In this document: piece after piece, positions 47,659 to 56,469 of the stretch
Numbering within the stretch: the stretch's first letter is position 1
Layout: every line of letters starts with the position of its first letter
Assembly (NCBI GenBank): GCA_963848825.1
Contig: CAWKFA010000009.1
Coordinates: 620,001-684,000, forward strand
Reading direction: 5' to 3'
Length of the DNA stretch: 64,000 nt
From: CAVVSQ01 sp963848825
GTDB lineage: Bacteria > Planctomycetota > Planctomycetia > Gemmatales > Gemmataceae
The notes under the pieces: model-generated
The model's input: the letters and a program-made list of their open reading frames with translations, nothing else
What the model was told of the DNA's origin: nothing
Databases searched by the model: none
Position numbers and translations under genes: made by a program

Positions 47659-48030
47659 ATGATGAAAACTCGTGCTGTTTTCGCGATCTTCCTTGGTTTA
47701 TTTCTCTGCAGCTTCGGCGGCGGCGCTGTCCTGCAGCCGCGCAAACCCGAGCGCCATCTGGTCACTCCTCTGGATCGCATGAGTATTGTCGAGCGCTTTG
47801 AAGGCGGCCGCCGCGCCGGGGCCATTGTCATCGGCAATGGCCGAAGCTTTATGGGCGTGTACGTTTTTGATCGCCATGGCAATTGCGTGGCGCTTGATGA
47901 CTCCATGGGCGCCGGGCCGGTTCGTGATGACCTGGCAGTGGAATGGTTCCCGGCGGAAACGGGTGCCTATAGCATCGAGGTAAATAACTTTGGTTTATCG
48001 GCGAATGCCTTCACGCTGGTCGTTCGCTGA
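47659..48030 (+). CDS. Small secreted protein, tandem paralogue 1
   Basis: This 123-aa protein has a signal peptide (MKTRAVFAIFLGLFLCSFGG). The mature part (RFEGGRRAGAIVIGNGRSFM, GVYVFDRHGNCVAL, AVEWFPAETGAYSIEVNNFG) resembles a single beta-sandwich of the PPC/pre-peptidase type, which often helps secretion or folding of exported enzymes. The next gene is a paralogue with the same EGGRRA...VYD...VEWFP/VIWYP pattern. Confidence 0.75.
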   Translation: MMKTRAVFAIFLGLFLCSFGGGAVLQPRKPERHLVTPLDRMSIVERFEGGRRAGAIVIGNGRSFMGVYVFDRHGNCVALDDSMGAGPVRDDLAVEWFPAETGAYSIEVNNFGLSANAFTLVVR

Positions 48031-48060
48031 GCCCTTTCCATAAGGCCTGGAGATAGTTTG

Positions 48061-48420
48061 ATGGCACGATATTTATGGTGTGTGCCCATCCTGTTATTGG
48101 TGGCGGCAGGCGCCGGCGATGGCACGCCGGTCAAGGGCGCACGCACCATGGAAGGAGTGCGCATTGCGCCAGGTCGCACATGGAGTTCGAGGATAGCTAC
48201 GAAGGCGGCCGCCGGGCTTGCGTCATCGCCATGGGCGACCATAGGCCGCCCGGTAAACATTGGCATCGTGGTTTATGATGAGGCCAACCAGCGCGTCACG
48301 GAAGACCAGGGCATCGACTACGCGGCGGTTATCTGGTATCCACCGCGCTCCGCCAAGTACAAGGTCGTCGTGAGCAATAGCGGTGCCGAGTACAATGAAA
48401 TATATTTAGTCTTCAAGTAA
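48061..48420 (+). CDS. Small secreted protein, tandem paralogue 2 (frameshifted)
   Basis: Start ATG at 48061 gives a signal peptide (MARYLWCVPILLLVAAGAGD). The frame appears to change twice (near 48180 and 48245). The middle in the alternative frame is FEDSYEGGRRACVIAMGDHR, matching paralogue 1, and then the original frame resumes with VNIGIVVYDEANQRVTEDQG and IWYPPRSAKYKVVVSNSGAE. It is about 120 aa and begins 30 bases after paralogue 1, so the two are one transcript. Confidence 0.72.
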   Translation: MARYLWCVPILLLVAAGAGDGTPVKGARTMEGVRIAPGRTWSSRIATKAAAGLASSPWATIGRPVNIGIVVYDEANQRVTEDQGIDYAAVIWYPPRSAKYKVVVSNSGAEYNEIYLVFK

Positions 48421-48558
48421 AATTCGGACGTTATTCTTGGAAAATCCTTGAAGGCGCACGGGCGTGGCTGTAAAGTTAAGTTAGTTAGGAGGCCAGGTAA
48501 AGCGTGGCCGGACGTCGTCAATTCAGCGCATCGCAAGCAAAGCAAGTTGGAGACCTAC

Positions 48559-49959
48559 ATGATCGGAAAGCCCTGTGCCAGCGTGTTGCCGGCGCACCGT
48601 CGCGCCGTGACCCTGGTGGAATTATTGGCGGTCATGGCCATCCTTATCGTGCTGGCGGGCCTGGGCTTTGTCATGTATAGCTCGGCGGAGAAAGCGGCCA
48701 ACGGTTTCCACGTTAACGCCGCCCGTGCCCGGGCCAATCCGAAGTCGCTGCCGCGAATGACGCCACCTGTCAGACTGGGTGCCCAACCAGTATATCGTCA
48801 TGTTCAAATCGGGTACCAAGGACCCCAAGGGCCAGGCGCGGCGTCTGGCCCGCCAGGCCGGCGGCAGCGTTCTCTATGACTACAACAGCGCTTTCATGGG
48901 CTGCGCCTCCAGATAGCAGAGGGCGCCCTGCAACAGGTCATGGGAGACCCCGTTGTGGACCTCGTCGAGAAGGATTACCTTTCCCACCCTTGCGTTGAAA
49001 CCATACCAACAGGGGTCCAGCGGGTGAACATCGCCCTGGGGTCATTGAACCTTGGCGTGAGTTCGCCGATTCATAATGTTCTGCCGGGCGGGAAAAGTAA
49101 CGTGGGCATATTCACGGTACCGGTCGCCGTCATGGATACCGGTGTCGATAACCTGCATCCGGACCTTAACGTGGTCGTTAGCAAAGGTTTCGGAGGCCTG
49201 ACGGATACCGGCGATACTGCCGGTCATGGCACGCACGTGGCCGGAATCGTTGGGGCAATGCATAACAATTTCGGCACGGCCGGCGTCGCTCCGGGAGCGC
49301 CGATCTGGGCGCTCAAGGTGGGAGACCTCAGCGGCATTCCCCAGTCGAATGTTCTGGCGGCTTTTCAATATTTGGCCGGCTATGCCAATCAGGTAAAGGT
49401 GATCAATTGCAGTTTTGGCGGCGCCTTTATCTCGATACCGCAAAACCTGGCCGTTACGAACGCCGTCAACCTTGGCCAGGTGGTTTGCATCGCGGCGGGA
49501 AATAGTGCCGCCGACTCCAACGGCTTCTCGCCCGCGAGTGCGCCGGGGGCCATCTGCGTCGCTGCGCTCGCGGATTCCGATGGGCTACCCGGGGGTACCG
49601 GGCCTGTGACCGTTGCCGGGAACGATGACACTTTCGCGACGTTTAGCAATTACGGCAGCGTCGTGGCGGTGATCGCTCCGGGCGTGCAAATTTACTCGAC
49701 CTTGCCGACAACGGGCTCGTCGCTGGGCACTAACTATGGTGTCTTGAGCGGGACCAGCATGGCCAGCCCCCATGTCGCCGGCCTGGCGGCGCGCATTTTT
49801 TCAAGCACTCCCACGAAGATTCGCAATATCGTTTCGCCGGGGCCCAATTACACGCCTGCCCAAATATTGAACTGGATGCTGCAAAACTCTTCCGAGAGCA
49901 TTCCAGGCATCTTTGATGCCCGAAGCTATCCTCTGGTCAATGGCAGAAACGCCAACTAA
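48559..49959 (+). CDS. Subtilisin-like serine protease with prepilin-type N-terminus (frameshifted)
   Basis: The start at 48559 gives MIGKPCASVLPAHRRAVTLV followed by ELLAVMAILIVLAGL, a type IV prepilin/pseudopilin signal with Glu at +5 (V-T-L-V-E) and Ala instead of Gly before the cleavage point. Frame changes near 48770 and 48908 reveal an inhibitor I9-type propeptide (DWVPNQYIVMFKSGTKDPKG, ARRLARQAGGSVLYDYNSAF). The peptidase S8 domain has Asp in VAVMDTGVDNLHPDL, His in GHGTHVAGIVGA, oxyanion Asn in CIAAGNSAAD and Ser in LSGTSMASPHVAGLAA. About 465 aa. This would place a protease on a pseudopilin-like anchor. The 3' end overlaps the convergent BBP7 gene by four bases. Confidence 0.85.
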
Positions 49960-51364
49960 AAGCCGAACTCCACGCCAATCGAGACGCCCTGGCCGAAGAA
50001 GCCACGCGTCAGGAAAGACGGTCCGGGCAAACCTGCCTGGACAGTCGAGTTGAACGTTGGGTCGGTTGGGACTTGCCGGCTATCGATGCGGTTATTCAGC
50101 TGATCGCCCGGGCGAACCACATTGCTCCAGTAAAAGATGTTATAGGCGGCGAAGAAGCGGAGATTGCGGGTAAGAAAAAAGCCAACATTGATGTTCGCCT
50201 CCGGAATTATCGTAAACGCATCGCGCGAAAAGTTGCCACTGTTGCTGGCGACCGCCAGCAGGCCGCCGGGCGTCGTCTGCACGGAGCCATCCGGCGACAG
50301 GAGGCTGGAGAGGCCGTTGACGTTGAGCGACTGGTGCGTTGACCCGACCGACATTTTCAGGTCGGTAAAGACGCTGAACTGGCCGACGTTCACGACCGGG
50401 CGCACGCCGATGGTGGCACCGTTGAACTGATTCTTGGTCCGAAACGAGTCGGCTGCGATCGACGTGAACCCCTGGGGCAAACCGGCCGGGTTGACCGAGT
50501 TGAAGGCGATATTGACGTTCGGGTTGACCGATTGCACGGAATTGGAAAGAGTCAACGACTCTTGCAAATTCGTGTAGCGATAACCCAGGATGACATCGAG
50601 ACTGGCGGCGTCCGAACTGCCCAGGTTCAGGAAGAAATTGGTTTCGATGCCATAGAGGTTGAGTTCGGCAGACACATTGATATTGCCGGCCAGGTTGCCG
50701 GGAAAGCCCGCCGATAGGACCACCTGGGGGCCAAGCCCATTCAAGCTCGGCAAGTTTGCGCCTGGAATGGCCTGGCCAGGACTTGCGACGTGGCCGACCC
50801 GTCGGAGCTCACGTTGAGCAGCGAGGTCGTGGGCGTCGACATCCAGAATCCAGAAATCTCGAAGGGTAGAAACACGCCGGGAGCGAAGCCCGCTGTAAAT
50901 TTGCCGCCAGAGATAGTGTGGTAGCTATAGGCCCCCGGTCCCAGCAACGACGAGGTCCCTGGATCAGCGATGGCGCCGACGCCATTCACCAGGTCTGGGG
51001 TGCTGGAGGTAGTGGCCACGACCGTGGCGAGCCGGGGCATCGACACATGCCATAACAAAAACTCACTGCGCAGTTTGAAGACGTAGGGCTGCGGCTGGGA
51101 GTAATACTCATCGTCGGAGAAGCCATTGGGCGTGCCGTGATAATCGTAAGTGCTGCCGCCGGGCGTAACCGGCGGCCTGGGGACGCCAAGCTGGGGCGGC
51201 CCATCGTTCATCATGGGCGCCCCTGATGGGTAAGAGCCCGCCGGCGGCGCTGGATAACCGGGGTCTTGCGCGGCAGCCTGTGTTAGCCAGCTTGTCATGC
51301 TTACCAGCCCGCCGGCAATCACGGTCCAGCGCTTCCTGGTCCAGCGCTTCCTGCATCCTGACAT
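49956..51364 (-). CDS. BBP7-family outer-membrane beta-barrel protein (frameshifted)
   Basis: The start at 51364 has GAGAGG five bases upstream and gives a signal peptide ending TQAAAQ. A Pro/Gly/Tyr-rich segment (GYPAPPAGSYPSGAPMMNDG) precedes FKLRSEFLLWHVSMPRLATV and GAYSYHTISGGKFTAGFAPG, the start of a barrel seen in planctomycete BBP7 proteins. The frame changes near 50760. The remainder has alternating strands (NLYGIETNFFLNLGSSDAAS, LDVILGYRYTNLQESLTLSN, IGVRPVVNVGQFSVFTDLKM, NLRFFAAYNIFYWSNVVRPG) and ends with FGQGVSIGVEFGF, an aromatic C-terminal residue as in barrel proteins. A 15-bp tandem repeat near 51325-51355 encodes RKRWT twice in the signal peptide. Confidence 0.88.
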
Positions 51365-51564
51365 GGTGGCCTCTCCCTATCGGGTCGCTGCACATTTTGC
51401 AAAGGCCCTAGAAAGCAGGGACAGGACCTGTGCTTGGCGAGTGCCTGTCCCGTGGTTTTCTGGACCTCTTAGGGAAAAATCGGCCATCCCTTCGGCAAGC
51501 TTGAACTTTTCGCTGCAATCCTTCCTTTCCGATTAAGCCGCATGGTTCCCCTAGTTGGCCCAGC

Positions 51565-52473
51565 TTACTTGGCCTCTACCAGCTCGTTGCTCACCTTTAG
51601 GGGTCGAAAGGGGGGCACCTTCTTTTTCATGCGGGCCTTGACCCAGACGTAAATGCCCGGAGATATCGAGAGTAGCACCACGAGAATGATCACCTTTTCG
51701 ATATGGTCCTGCACGTCAAATTGGGGTTTTCCCAGAATATTGCGCATGGCGGGGTTGATGATCGTGGACAGGCCATAGCCGATGAGGATCATGCTCACCA
51801 CCCAGCTAACGCCGCCGATGACATTGAAGAACAGGAACTTGCGATAGTTCATGTTGCCGACGCCAGCGACGACCGGGGCAAAAGTGCGAATGATCGGCAT
51901 GAAGCGAGCGAGGATTATAGTCTTGCCGCCATGCTTTTCGTAAAAGGCCTGGGCCTTGAGCAGATGATCCTTGTTGAAGAGCAGTGATTTCTCGCGGTTG
52001 AATATTCTTGGCCCCGTGCGCCGGCCGATCGTATAGCCGACGCTGTCGCCGATGATGGCCGATAAACACAGCGTCCCGATGAGTAACGTCAAGTCCCAGC
52101 CAGCCATGTAGCAGGCCACGCCGGCTGTCACAAGGAGTGAGTCCCCCGGCAAGAAAAAGCCGACCAGAAGCCCGGTTTCAACGAACACGATGATGTTGAG
52201 GGCCACAAAAGCGGTCAGTGTGAATTCCGGTTTACTCAAAATGTTCAGAAGCGCCCGGCTATTAAACAGGTTGCGCAGGATTTGCATGACGAAACCTTCG
52301 TCCGCGGCCGGAGGCGCTGACACGGCGACGCCGGGGTCGGTGCCTTGGGCCTCCACGCAGCTTGCCATGATTGCCAGGACGAGCCAGGCCATGACCGCGA
52401 GGGCCACAGCCTTCGTCACGGTACTTGCCCGTGACCGACAACCGGCACACGCGCGTGATTCGGCGACCTTCAT
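51565..52473 (-). CDS. DedA/VTT-family membrane protein
   Basis: This 302-aa protein from the chosen start (MKVAESRACAGC) has an N-terminal signal/anchor helix, then the DedA core: FVETGLLVGFFLPGDSLLVT, IGDSVGYTIGRRTGPRIFNR, AFYEKHGGKTIILARFMPII with the conserved Arg of RFMPIIRTFAP, and GGVSWVVSMILIGYGLS. DedA proteins act as undecaprenyl-phosphate or phospholipid transporters. The C-terminus has a last membrane helix and a basic tail (VKARMKKKVPPFRPL). The open frame extends to 52671 but lacks family sequence there. Confidence 0.92.
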   Translation of the reverse strand: MKVAESRACAGCRSRASTVTKAVALAVMAWLVLAIMASCVEAQGTDPGVAVSAPPAADEGFVMQILRNLFNSRALLNILSKPEFTLTAFVALNIIVFVETGLLVGFFLPGDSLLVTAGVACYMAGWDLTLLIGTLCLSAIIGDSVGYTIGRRTGPRIFNREKSLLFNKDHLLKAQAFYEKHGGKTIILARFMPIIRTFAPVVAGVGNMNYRKFLFFNVIGGVSWVVSMILIGYGLSTIINPAMRNILGKPQFDVQDHIEKVIILVVLLSISPGIYVWVKARMKKKVPPFRPLKVSNELVEAK

Positions 52474-52676
52474 GATCGGGTTCTCGCTAACGAAGGGAAG
52501 TTCCACTGCCGGCACCTTAATGAGTAAGGCCCGGCATGCCAAGGGCATTCCCGAAAGCGCGGCGCCGAGGTAGGCGCGACATGGTGTGCGCGACATGGTG
52601 TGCTGGCCAATGTCGTTTGTGATAGACACTGGCCAGCTTCCCCAGTTTACCAGCAACCTGGCGCGGTTCATGCCGA

Positions 52677-53993
52677 CTACTTGGGCAGGTCCTTTTCAGC
52701 CGCCGCGATGAGACGGTCCAGGGCATCGTCCAGGGTCTGGTCGCCAGGCGAGCCGATGAACTTATGGCGAATAACACCCTTGTGATCGATGACAAACATG
52801 GTTGGCCAGCCGCGGACGTTGAAGTCGTCGGAGATTGGTCCGCCTGTTCCTTTTGGCCCATTCCAGAACGACCGCCAGGTGATCTGTTCCTCTTTGAGGA
52901 CCGGCTGGAGTGCTTTCAAATCCGGGTCGGAATTAATGCCGATGATGACGAAAGGTTTGTCCGCCAGTTTCTTCACGAGCGACCGCTCGTGTGGGTACAT
53001 AGCCCGGCAAGGGCCTCACCAGTTTCCCCAGAAATCCAGCAAGACCACCTTGCCTCGATAATCCGACAACTTGAATTCCTTCTCGTCCAGGTCGGCGGCG
53101 GCTATCTCGGGGACCGTCTTACCCACGCGCAGAGTGCGTAGTGCCTTGAGTTCCCGCTCGGCATCCTTGAGCAACGCGGGGCTGTCCTTGCTATAGTCCT
53201 CGATCACCATGACGAGATATTTTTCCCCCTCGGCCGCGACCTTATCGGCTTCGGCAAGCTTGTCGCCCAGGAGGTCAGCCTGCGCGGCGAGGGCGCTGCC
53301 CAGCCCCATCGCCGCCATGCCTTTCACTCGTGGTCTCGAGGTCTTCGTAAAGATTTGCTTGAGCGTATCGGCGGCACCGGGAGCACCGCTTTGCCCGAGC
53401 GCCTGGCACACTCTTTCGAGCGCCGGATCGTCCGGGAACTTCTCCACGAGCAGCTTGATCGCTTTTTGCCCGACAGGCAGAAAGCCAGCGCGCAGCCCAA
53501 TCCAGCCCAGCAGGGTACTTGCCCCCGGTTCGTCGATGTCCTGCCTGGCACGTTTGAAAACGGCGTCCAGCAACGGCACGCTGGGCCCCACGCTGCCGAC
53601 CCGCGCGGCCAGATCCTTGAGAGGCATCTTCGCGATCAGCTCGGTGATCGTGTCCATGGCCTTTGCATGGACGGCACTGCCGGCGCCAAATTGCAGCACC
53701 CAGAAGAGCGCATCGGTCGCCATGGGCTCCTGCGGATTATCCTCCGCAAGCTTGTAGAACTTCTCCGCGTATTCCTTGCCCATCTCGCGGTATTTTTGCA
53801 ACAGCTTCTGCTGTTCCTCTCCCTTGAGCTTGGAAAATTCCGCGATAATTAGTCTTTGCTTGGTCGAGAACTCGAGGAGCATGTTGTCATATTGCTCTTT
53901 CGCCGACGGCGGTTTCTTGTCCCCCTTCTCCTGCGCTCCACAAGCAGGCAACGCCAGCAGCAGCGCAATCATTATGCCTAACATTCGTTTCAT
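52677..53993 (-). CDS. Thioredoxin/TlpA-fold lipoprotein with in-frame UGA at the active-site Cys (candidate selenoprotein)
   Basis: The start at 53993 gives signal MKRMLGIMIALLLALPACGA with a lipobox cysteine. Residues 25-290 are helical, TPR/HEAT-like (PMATDALFWVLQFGAGSAVH; ALERVCQALGQSGAPGAADT). The C-terminal thioredoxin-like domain begins VGKTVPEIAAADLDEKEFKL and reads KVVLLDFWGNW-UGA-GPCRAMYPHERSL, then WPTMFVIDHKGVIRHKFIGS. The UGA (53016-53018, codon 326) stands where WCGPC needs its first cysteine, and the frame is open on both sides without any shift. A 7-bp hairpin begins 24 bases after it. Either this is selenocysteine (U-GP-C) or a single-base error. If a stop were real, the protein would lose its whole redox site. 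It is convergently independent of neighbours; no sel genes are in the window. Confidence 0.8.
52974..52991 (-). promoter_or_regulatory. Candidate bacterial SECIS hairpin downstream of in-frame UGA
   Basis: On the coding strand CACGAGC-GGTC-GCTCGTG forms a perfect 7-bp stem with a GGUC tetraloop. The first loop G is 32 bases after the UGA, within the spacing published for bacterial SECIS elements (roughly 16-37), and a GGUC sequence also occurs in the loop of the E. coli fdhF SECIS. The hairpin encodes HERSLV, so chance pairing in a conserved coding segment cannot be excluded. Confidence 0.5.
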
Positions 53994-54216
53994 GAATTCA
54001 CCCATTGGTTGAACCTGGCCGTGTGGGAATGCTGGGCCAGCCCCAGTCCGCTCGACCCATCTTACAGGCCGTCATGGCCAGGATATCGACACGCTGAGTC
54101 TACGTGCTGGGCCGGGGGCAAGCAACGCTTTTCCACGGAGCTTTTTCCTTTGCATGTCGTGCGCCACGCGGTTAGCCTAAAGCCAAACTCAATTCGTTCC
54201 TAACCAGGGTAGGCAC

Positions 54217-56437
54217 ATGAACCCGCAAACGGCTGCTCGGCGGTTATTTTCTGCCTCACTTTTCGCGCTCTTGTTTTGCCTGACATCCACCTGCCGTGCC
54301 GACGATCTCGCCTTTCGCAGACATGTCATCAATGCCGAGTCCGAGTTCCTCGCCGCCGCGGTGTTCGATGTCAACAAGGATGGCAAGCTCGATATCGTCT
54401 GCGGCGGCTTTTGGTATGAAGGGCCGTCGTGGAAAAAACATTTCCTGCGGAACGTTGAGACCAAGGGCGGCCGCCCGGATGGTTACGCGCACCAGCTTCT
54501 CGATGTCAACGGCGATGGCTGGACGGACCTCATCACCATCAACTGGCGCAGCGCCAGCCTCAAATGGATCGAGCACCCGGGACCGAAGCTGGCCATGGAA
54601 CAGGAATGGAAGGCGCACGTCATCGATGTTCCCGGCGCTTCGGAAACCGGTAGATTGATCGACCTCCTGGGTGATGGTACGCCGGTGATCTTGCCTGCCG
54701 GCTCAAACTTCGCGGCCTGGTGGGAGCTTCGCAAAACCCCCAGGTCGGACGGTGGCTTTACGCCAGAATGGCTACGCCACGAGCTGCCGCGCGAACTGAT
54801 TGGCCATGGCCTTGGTTCAGGCGATATTAATGGCGATGGCCGTATGGACGTCATTGGGCGCAACGGCTGGGCCGAGGCACCGGTGGACCGCCGCAACGGC
54901 CGCTGGATATGGCACGCCGATTTTGATCTGGAACAGGCCAGCATTCCCATTCTCGTCGTCGACGTGGACGGGGATGGCCTGAATGATATCGTTTACACCC
55001 GTGGCCACGATTATGGCATCTATTGGCTCAAACAGTCGCGCACTCCTGACAAGCAGATCAAGTGGACCAAGCACGCCATCGATACCAGTGTGGCGGGTTG
55101 TCATGCCCCCTTATGGGCCGACCTGGATGGCGATGGCCGGAACGAGCTTATCCTCGGTCGACGTTATTTGGCCCACGAAGGCCGCGACCCGGGCGAGTAT
55201 GACCCCCAGGCGGCTTACCGTTATCAATACGATCCGAAGACGCGAACCTGGCGGCGCTGGGTAATTTCCTACAACGATGGCATTTGCTTCGGCGTCGATC
55301 CCAAGGTGGTGGACCTGACGGGTAGCGGGCGCCTGGATTTGGTTTGCGGGGGACGCCATGGCCTTTACTGGTTGGAAAATCTGGGCCCGGGAAGCTCGGT
55401 GACCAAAGGGCTCACGAAAGACTCGGTGCGGTTCCCCACCTACCCGGACCGGCTCAAGCTCATGGTCGTCAAGGATGACGAGGGCCAGGAAAAACCGGTC
55501 AAGACTCCTTTCGATTGGGGCCAGCGCCGCGCCCATATTTTGGCGGCGGTGCAGAAAGTCATTGGCGAACTGCCAGATTCTTATCAGCGCGTACCGCTCG
55601 ACATGCAGGTCAGCAGTGAGACGGCCACGCCCGGTTATGTCCGCAAGAAGATTACTTTCGGTTCGGACCTCAACTCGCGCGTCGCCGCCTATCTGCTGGT
55701 TCCCCATAAAACCAGGCCCGGCATGCCGGCCATGATTTGCTTGCACGATGACACCCCTCTGGGCAAGGAAGAACCCGCCGGCCTGGCGGGCCGTGCCACG
55801 CTTGCCTACGCCGCCGACCTGGCCGAGCGCGGCTACGTGTGCCTGGTCCCCGATTACCCTTCGATGGGGGAGACTGCCTACGACTTCAAGAAGAACCCAG
55901 GAAACTATGCGAGCGGGACGATGAAGGCCGTATGGGACAATATCCGGGGCATCGATCTGCTCGAAACCGTGCCAAACGTCAGTCCCAAGAAGATCGGCAT
56001 CATCGGTCACGGCCTCGGTGGACAGGGGGCGCTGCTGACGGCCGCCTTTGACTACCGAATCGCCGCCGTGGTATCGAGCTGTGGTTTTACCTCCTGGCCT
56101 CAATACCGGGGCGGCAACCTCGCCGCCTGGGCTGACCCACGCTACATGCCACGCCTCCGTGATGTCTACCAGGACGAACCTGGCAAGATCCCCTTTGATT
56201 TCGCGGAAGTGCTCGGCACTCTGGTGCCGCGTTCCGTTTATCTGAGCGCCCCTGTCGGCGACGAGGTCTCGAAGGTTGAAGGCGTCAAGAACGCCGTGGC
56301 GGCCGCGGCCGCCGTCTACGACCTGCGCAAGGTCGCGCACTGCCCTCCAGGTCTCCTATCCCGAGGGGGGCCGCGATTTCACGTTGGCCGCCAAGACAGA
56401 TGCCTACAAATGGTTGGACCAGCGCTTCAAGCGCTGA
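54217..56437 (+). CDS. Secreted FG-GAP/VCBS-repeat protein fused to an alpha/beta hydrolase (frameshift near end)
   Basis: The signal peptide is FSASLFALLFCLTSTCRA. Residues 25-400 hold five or more FG-GAP/VCBS repeats with calcium loops D-x-N/D-x-DG (FDVNKDGKLDIVCGG, DVNGDGWTDLITINW, DINGDGRMDVIG, DVDGDGLNDIVYTR, DLDGDGRNELILGRR). The second half is an acetyl-xylan-esterase/dienelactone-hydrolase-like domain (AAYLLVPHKTRPGMPAMICL, GYVCLVPDYPSMGETAYDF). The nucleophile elbow reads IGIIGHGLGGQGALL: Gly replaces the expected Ser of GHSLGG. Near 56345 the frame changes and the end is YPEGGRDFTLAAKTDAYKWL, stopping at 56437. It may therefore bind rather than hydrolyse its ligand. It is followed by the c-type dehydrogenase 32 bases later. 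Confidence 0.85.
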
Positions 56438-56469
56438 ACCTCCTGGCCATGAAACAAGAAGGAAACCGT

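Noticed and set aside
51418..51451. GGGACAGG/CCTGTCCC inverted repeat upstream of BBP7
   Set aside because: Eight-bp stem with an 18-base loop and no T-run; too weak to call a terminator or operator.
55111..56340. 409-aa minus-strand ORF
   Set aside because: Antisense to the FG-GAP/hydrolase gene, which has clear repeats and signal peptide.
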